A DNA stretch of 10,381 bases from contig BQKZ01000600.1 of assembly GCA_036244855.1 (NCBI GenBank), forward strand, positions 7,820 to 18,200, read 5' to 3'. Of the stretch, positions 1 through 7,200 are shown piece by piece. The DNA is from Temnopleurus reevesii. Its lineage: Eukaryota > Echinodermata > Echinoidea > Temnopleuroida > Temnopleuridae. The notes beneath the pieces were generated by a model. That model saw only the letters and a program-made list of their open reading frames with translations, ran no database searches and had not been told where the DNA came from. Made by a program: the position numbers and the translations under genes. How positions within the stretch are numbered: position 1 is the stretch's first letter; each line of letters begins with the position of its first letter.

Positions 1-118
1 GTTTTTGATTTCTGATGGCATGGAACAAGCCGTACATATCTTTCTGATTGCGTGATGGCGGAGGCATAAATTTTGACCGTGCGCGGTCGAGGATTCATCT
101 AGTTTACATTCTTAAAGC

Positions 119-689
119 ATAATTGAAGAGAGTTGATCAGTTGTCTCACGATGTTCAAACGTAGAATGTTAGTTTGGTGACGTTTCGGCTGCTGTATACT
201 GTTAAAAGGGATGACCTTTTACATTTTTAGCACATTATATTCCAAGAAAAAGGGAATTGTATTTCATGAGGGTACGAAATATGGAAAATGGGCGAATTTT
301 GCCAGGTACCAGAAAATCATTAAAGTTGAGAATAATTCTGCTATCCATGGATTTTTGTGCCAGTAAACATCTGAAATAGTTAAAAGGGGTGACCTCTTAC
401 ATTTCTAGCACATTTTATTGGAAGAAAAAGGAAATTGTATTTCGCAAGGGTCCGAAATATGGAAAATGGCCAAATTTTGCCAGGTACCTGAAAATCGTTA
501 AAGTTGATAATAACTCTGCTATCCCTGGGTTTTTGTGCCATTAAAAATCTGAAATAGTTCGAAGGGGTGACCTCTTACATTTCTAGCACATTTCATTTCA
601 AGAAAGCAGTATACAGCAGCCGAAATGTCACTATACTAACGTTCTACGTGTGCACATCGTGGGACAACTGATAAACTCTCTTCAATTAT
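119..689. mobile_element. Non-autonomous long-TIR element with internal tandem repeats
   Basis: An 83-bp arm at 119-201 (starting ATAATTGAAGAGAG, ending GCTGTATACTG) returns as its reverse complement at 607-689 with about 8 mismatches (about 90%). Between the arms lie tandem units of exactly 178 bp: 201-378, 379-556 and a broken third at 557-605, each starting GTTAAAAGG or GTTCGAAGG and carrying GACC(T)TTTACATTT. There is no transposase reading frame, so the element would need help in trans. Target-site duplications are not clear because the flanks are AT-rich. I do not recognise the family; fold-back elements with repeated units and pearl-like elements of marine invertebrates are the nearest known forms. 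Confidence 0.85.
201..605. repeat. 178-bp tandem repeat, about 2.3 units
   Basis: Units at 201-378 and 379-556 have identical length and roughly 85-90% identity by eye; 557-605 repeats the first 49 bases before running into the right inverted arm. Shared words include GAAATATGGAAAATGG, TTTTGCCAGGTACC and TTTTTGTGCCA. The array lies wholly inside the inverted-repeat element. Confidence 0.9.
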
Positions 690-891
690 TCTTCACCATG
701 ATGAACCCCTTTAAAACCATTCTCAAAGCACTTTCCCTTTTTGATCAGAGTATACACATTCTGAATTATTGTATACCTTGTATTTGAAAATGTACAATTT
801 ATATCATGCTCTCTCAGATTCCAATATGGTAATTTAAATGAAAAAAATAGAAATCTGTAATTATTCATCTCTTTCGATTTATGTCAGCTAA

Positions 892-1022
892 AGCCCTGGT
901 CACATAGGGCCCCGGAAGCAACAAGATTCACCCCGACTCGTTGTTCTGAGGCAGTGTAGCTGTGAATTAACAAAGAGTCGGGGTGAGTCGTGTAGCTTCC
1001 GGGGTCCTATGTGACCGGGGCT
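892..1022. mobile_element. Fold-back MITE-like element (131 bp)
   Basis: Arms of 54 bp at 892-945 (AGCCCTGGTCACATAGG...) and 969-1022 (...CCTATGTGACCGGGGCT) are reverse complements with 6 mismatches (about 89%), separated by a 23-base loop. The arms are GC-rich against an AT-rich intron, which supports insertion. There is no coding capacity. It ends 87 bases before the exon 1 boundary, and a strong hairpin would form in the pre-mRNA close to that acceptor. The target-site duplication is not resolved; GCTA occurs near both ends. Confidence 0.85.
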
Positions 1023-1109
1023 AGCGAAAAGTCAAAATAAGATAAAGCAATTAGAATTGGTGCCATATACTGCCTTACTCATCCCTAATCTGTCCCATTG
1101 CATCGATAG

Positions 1110-1245
1110 AGTCTTGCAGCTGATGAATCTGACAGACGCAAAGCTTTCACATGGTGGTTGTGAGAAGCTGGACATTGCAATGTTGAGTTTCTTTGAGCAG
1201 TTCACCAAGATCTACCTAGGGCACCAGATACAAAAGTCATCCAAG
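1110..1245 (+). CDS. XPO7: XPO7 exon 1 of window (136 bp)
   Basis: The exon starts with the third base of a split Arg codon after a pyrimidine-rich acceptor ending CATCGATAG, with a CTAAT branch-like motif about 25 bases upstream. It ends in phase 0 at AAG before donor GTGAGC. It encodes VLQLMNLTD, then a variable stretch, then AMLSFFEQF and QKSSK, aligning with the vertebrate protein from about residue 523. The ATG at 1057 lies in the intron and is not a start codon. Confidence 0.95.
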
Positions 1246-4200
1246 GTGAGCTCATATTGAATTGAAAGGAAACCCAAAAGATCCTTTAGATTTATTACTT
1301 TTAATGTTTGACATTGTCACAATATGTTTTTAAATAGTGAAATGATGTGATGGTTGAATTGTATGGTGCTATTTTGGGCAAGGAAAATTCAATAATTCAT
1401 TTCTTATTCTTTCACTTAAACTCTTCTTCTTCCTCGTTCACATTGTTATCATTTTCGCATTAAGTTTTTTATTCTCTTTCTCTTCTTTATCTTTCTCTTC
1501 CTCGTTCTCTACCTCTTTCTATTTCTCTTTCTCGTTCTCTTTTTCTTTCTCTTTCTCTTTCACTTTCACAAAATATGAAATGTTATGTTATTCTGTGTAT
1601 GTTTCTCTCAATTATTGATCTTAATTTTGTTCTCATTGTACAGCTGTATAGAACATTATCACAAGTCCTTGGACTGCAAGATGAATCTATGGTTCTTAGT
1701 GTATTCATTGGTAAAATGTAAGTTTATGAACTTTCATTCATTTCCTTTTCTTATTGTGTTCTTGTTAATAAGAATGTAAAGGTTGTGTTACAAAATATTG
1801 GATATATTTCTAAATGATTCAATGGAACTGTTGGTGAAGAGCAATTATCTGCAAACAAACCTTCAGCCGAACGGACTTCTGCAAGTTCTTATTTTTTCCC
1901 ATACGAGTAAGAGCAAGGAGTGGACTAAACTACCTAACAAAATTATGAGTGTTGGACTAGGGGCAGCATGTAGATCCCGCACAATCCAATTTATAAAAAA
2001 AAATGCTCAACCCCATGAGCATGCAATTTAGTTTCCTGGATTACTCTATTATTAATTCATGTACAAATTATTCTATCATTTGATTACAATTGTGAATAGG
2101 TAGGCTGTACATCATCAATTTATTATTTTTGTTGAAGGAAAGAAAATGAATGTTATTTTGAATTGAATCGAATTGAATTGTATCCACATGGACTAATAAG
2201 TGTGTCGACAAATACTGAAGAAGATGGAGAAGATTTGTCCCCAAATTATGTTGTTATCCAACTCAAATTAATTATATTGCTTAAGTTATAAACGTAGATG
2301 CTGCATGTATGAGTAGTTAACATAGTTATCAATACTTTTTTTTTCACATGAACAAAATATTCTTCAACAAGTACGAAAAAGATCTGTCCCGAAATGATGT
2401 TGGTATCTGTCTCAAATCAATTATATTGCTTAAGTTATGAAAGTAAATGCTGTATGTATGAGTAGTTTACATAGTTATCAATACTTTTTTTCATATTTTG
2501 TCCTTCAGCATTACCAACCTGAAGTACTGGGGAGGTAGTGAACCAATCATCTCTAAGACGTTACAGCTTCTCAACGATCTCTCCGTCGGGTACAGTAGTG
2601 TCAGAAAGCTTGTCAAACTAGAAGCAGTGCAATTCATGTTAGCTAATCATACGGTAAGTCAAATCGCAGGCTACAAGTGAGTCTGGACATATAGGGCTTA
2701 ATAAGAAGTGTTTCTAAGTGCTCTGTTGCGTTATTACAAGGCTATAGTACAGATACCTTATAAGGTGCATCTCTGCATTCAAGGAATTACTTCATGCTGG
2801 TTCCCATTAAAATCAACTGGGTTGAGTGCAGCGCAATGTGAGTGCATTTCTTGTTGAAGGAAATTAACGAAATGGATGGGACTTGAACTGCAAGCCTATG
2901 GTTGAAAGATGAGAGTCTGGTTCACCACACCATGATGCTATAATTTAATTGATTAAAACTGTAGTTCCCTCTTAAGTCCGCTCTTTTATATGGAGTTGAC
3001 ATCGAGAATTCCTTTCATGAAAGCACTTTGCAATACCGGACCATTTCCTATTGTATAGAGTATTTGAGTGTAGCTACAGGATTTGATAACCTGCAAAGTT
3101 CTTTATGAATATTTCCATGTGCACACCTGTTCATAAGAAATTACTCACAATTGCTGTTGACAAAGACATTTTTATATCTATATAAATTTTTACTATGACC
3201 GATTATATTTCAGAGACCTTACCATCTACATTAGGTTCTAATATATGTCATTGGTTTTCAAATTATGCAAATAGACTGCAATTATTTAGTAGTTTGTTAG
3301 TTCATCTACATAATCTTGGTCTCTGGGTTAATGAAGGTTTTTTTATCATCTGTTGACTGACAATGAGCAGATGGTCAGGTAGTCACCCAAATGAATCAAA
3401 ATTTAAAGCCCAATTTATGGTCGTAGATTATTGTAATTTCTCTTTTCTAGGGGGTCGGTTTAGCAGTAGGTTCATTCAATGTGAAGAAGGTAAAACAAAG
3501 AAATACAAAAAAGATTAAAGTTATTGACAGTCTTTTCAGTTAAACCTAATCAATCGTTTTCGCATTCAGTGATCAGAGTTTGTTTTTATTGCTAATATTG
3601 TTTTTTTTGTTGTTCATTTCTATTTCTCATTCGTAATAGAATTGCATCCTCCTTCATTTTTATTTACGTTGTTATTGCTTGGTTTGACTTTTAAGTTGTT
3701 CTCTGCTATTATGTTACTTCAGTGTTTATTTATAACAGTTTGAAATTCATCGTTTTCTTATTGATTTTCATGACATCTCTCTCCAGTTCCAAATATTGTT
3801 CTGCAAGTCTTCAGCATTATATCAGCTTTGTAGTATAGTATAAGCCAATATTTTCACGTTTTTTGAAGAACATTGACATTTTATTGTTTATTTTGCATTT
3901 CTACAGTGTTTGTATGCATATGAATGTGCATACTGAGTTGAAATTTTCGCGAAACTTGAACATGAACTCTGTTGAAATAAAAATTTTGGCTGATACAGTA
4001 TTATGCCATCTTAAAAATCTAATCTTATCAAAGTAGATAATATGAATGTGCAACACCAAGAAATGCACCTTTGGATTCACAGTTGTTATGACAGTAAGGA
4101 TTTATGGTTGAAATAAACATTCTCTCTCCCACATCAATTTACACAGAGTGACCACTTCCCATTCCTCGGTGCCAATGGCACACTGTCTGTCCACGACATG

Positions 4201-7200
4201 AGATGTCGGTCAACCTTCTACACAGCCCTAGGGAGGTTACTACTCGTTGATCTCGGGGAGGATGAGGAGAGGTTTGAGACGTTCATGGTGCCACTTACGA
4301 CGGCGTTCCAGTACGTAGGGAACCAGTTGGCTAACGCTAAGACAGGGTCTGGCTGGAATGAGGCAAATACCAAGGTAACATAGTTTGTGTGTTGGTATCA
4401 TTAGTGATTGTATACATAAAAAAGCTGATCCTATGAAAAAAAAAATTGTTAGCTTATTCACAGCATTATATTAAAGAAGATGTCCAAATCTATCTGGGTT
4501 GTGTTTCATAAAGCTGTGCGTAAGTTTACGCACGACTTTACTATCGACTGGTGATCCTTTCTTCAGTGCGATTCAGCGTGAGGAATTATCATTGAGTGCC
4601 TGAAAGGATCACCAGTCGATCATAACAGTTGTGTGTAGATCTACACACAGCTTTATGAAACACAATCTTGGACAACTTTTCTGATGTCTATTGAGTTTGT
4701 TTTATTTTATTTTGTAAATGTTCAATTCTTTTCTTGTTGAGAAGGTTATGTGATATCTCATAAACCAGAAAATTGAGTTTCATTACAGTCTAGATTTCTT
4801 AATAAAATCACATGAACCTCTCTTTTTAATAATAATAATAATAATATATAGCATTTAAACACGCCTTCTCTCTAGTCACCTATTCAGAGGCGCGAGACAA
4901 ATTATCTAATATTATTACCCGGCCAAAGGTAAGTGAGTATTGTAAGATTTTCTCTTTTACAAGATAATTATGTTTAATTCCACTGTCTCATTCGATTGTT
5001 TAATTCTTTGTTCCATATGCAGCGAACGTTGATAGGCCTGGCTAGAGATATCAGAGGGATTGCTTTTGCTTTCAACACAAAGACAAGTTACATGATGCTC
5101 TTTGACTGGATGTATCCTTTCATTAACTGTTATTTGATTGCTGCCCCTAATATTAACAATGTGAATCTCATTTGTACAACAATTCTCCTGTCTGATGAAC
5201 ATTTTTATATGCAACTAACGTTTAATGAACATAAGTGCCAATTATAATTTAACAATATGCCAGGCTAGAGGGGTTTACCAGTAGGCTACAAAAAAAAAGT
5301 CCTCGTGAAATATTTAGAAATTACTTCAGATATACTACAAACATTGCCTGGGCCAATAAGTTCATGTCCAGCAGATATGCTAGAAATTGATATATTCTCT
5401 ATTTTGGTAGTAACTGTTGCAAGCCAGGATTGAGTGGAGCTGAGTATGATACATGTGAAGGATTCAATTAGTACACAAAAGCAACAATAGAGTATTCATT
5501 TCCATTCCTAGTTTATCCTTGACTAAGCTCCCTCCACCAGATACCCAGCCTATACCCCAGTGTTACTGAGCGCCATTGAGCTGTGGTATCATGATCCATC
5601 TGTAACCACACCCCTTCTCAAACTCATGGCTGAGCTGGTCCAGAATCGATCACAGAGGTTACAGTTTGATGTGTCCTCACCCAACGGTATCCTGCTCTTC
5701 AGAGAAACAAGCAAGATGATGGTCGCTTATGGTGAGTTTAGGAGAGAGTAGTAAGAGATAAAGAAACTTAAAGAAATATTTCTCCAACCCAATCCCTTAC
5801 AACCCCCATTCATCTGTTACCCCTTCTCAAACTCATGGCCGAGCTGGTCCAGAATCGATCACAGAGGTTACAGTTTGATGTGTCATCGCCGAACGGTATC
5901 CTACTCTTCAGAGAAACAAGCAAGATGATGGTCGCTTATAGTTAGTTTAGGAGATGGTTATGAGACAAAAATGACCTTTAAAAGATATGAGGGGAGCACA
6001 GATGATGTAAACTTCAAACAATAGTATTAAACACAGCATGTGTGTTGCACCATTGATCTAATAAAACTTTTCTGAGGGGAAGAGGTATGAAAAATCAAGA
6101 GAGTTGAACTTTTTGCTTGGGATCCGAGTTTAGTGATACATGTATTTGCATGAAAGATAAACTTGTACTTGACCATGCACCCTTCTGAACCCGCTAAGCT
6201 CTCATTACTCTTATAAACTAAATATTTTTGCTGTGTGTGAGTGCGTGTATGATGTTTAATTGATATTATTTAATTATGTCTTTGTTTAATGTTATATTAT
6301 TGTTTTATTAAGTTATATATACTTGTATGTTTTTGTTCAAGGGGCCCTGTATCACAAGCAAAACGCTGCTTCTTTAGGGTCCCAACCATTTTTATATTAC
6401 TTTTACCTTTGTATATGATGTGAATTTTAATATGGTTAAATAAAGTCTAAATAATAAAATAAAAACAATAAATAAACTTAACGCTTCTATCATGTCTCTT
6501 GAATTGGGCACATTTTAGGATTTATAGCAGTTTAGTTCTCTTATTGAGATGAATGCTTGATATTTTCTGCTGAAATTCAGTGAATTTGTGAATTTCAAAT
6601 AAACAATATTAATTTTGTATACTTTCCTAATTTTATACATGTCTCTTGTATCTTATTTTATTACAGGTTCAAGATTGCTTACTCTCAGAGACATTCCAAA
6701 GGACCAGATCTACCAGATGAAATATCCTTTTAATGGCTAATGGTGTATTTACACAAAAAGTAACCAAACGTGTTACTCAGGACAGTGTAAATGGACGTCT
6801 ACGTTAATTAGATTTTCATCTTTAATTTATTTCTTTTCTTTTTTTTTGTGTGGGGGGGGGGGACTTTTTATTAATGTGGTCTTCAACAAATGATGTAATT
6901 GTGGATGTGCATTGCATTTGTGATATTTGATGTAGGATATACAAACAAAAACATCACATTTATGAGAATGGAAAGTTGGAAACTTATGAAGCAGAAATGC
7001 TCTTATCTTTGTTAAAAAATAGAAGTATATTATGAAATGAGATTTACTTTTCATCCTAAAGGAAATATTTTCCATAAGTTGATCTATCGCTGTAAGTGTT
7101 TACAAGTTGGTTATTCTGAAATTCAATTTCTTCATTTATATATTTTTCCCTCCTTCTTTGAGTTGTATTATCCTTAACTTATTTCTCTCTGCACATTGAA

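Larger units (their letters stand above)
1..1109 (+). other. XPO7: Upstream XPO7 intron (3' part)
   Basis: No exon encoding the preceding part of XPO7 could be found in any frame. Most of the stretch is occupied by two inverted-repeat elements described separately (119-689 and 892-1022). The remainder is AT-rich, apart from a small hairpin, GACCG TGCG CGGTC, at 75-88. The 60-residue minus-strand frame at 686-868 has no recognisable domain and is taken as chance. Confidence 0.8.
4375..5022 (+). other. XPO7: XPO7 intron 4
   Basis: This is a U2-type intron, GTAACA to ATATGCAG. It holds the fold-back element at 4499-4665 and an AAT repeat with an adjoining repeat fragment at about 4827-4922. The minus-strand open frames overlapping exons 4 and 5 are shadows of the coding frame. 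Confidence 0.85.
5732..6666 (+). other. XPO7: XPO7 intron 6
   Basis: This is a U2-type intron, GTGAGT to TTATTACAG. It contains a partial duplicate of exon 6 (5811-5988) and a probable LINE 3' tail (about 6290-6480). The rest is AT-rich with nothing recognised. Confidence 0.85.

Noticed and set aside
201..605. CRISPR-like array
   Set aside because: The 178-bp units are contiguous, without spacers, in an animal intron inside inverted arms.
1057..1059. ATG as translation start of the first exon (also ATGs at 2498 and 8695)
   Set aside because: Each lies upstream of a good acceptor, and the conserved protein sequence starts only at the splice boundary.
1783..2031. 82-residue open frame
   Set aside because: It lies within XPO7 intron 2, has no recognisable domain, and its neighbouring exons join correctly without it.
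4240..5214. Minus-strand frames opposite exons 4 and 5
   Set aside because: They are shadows of the conserved coding frame on the + strand and have no independent support.
6827..7075. 82-residue minus-strand frame
   Set aside because: It is AT-rich intron sequence containing the T and G homopolymers; the protein ends in a Pro/Lys low-complexity run.
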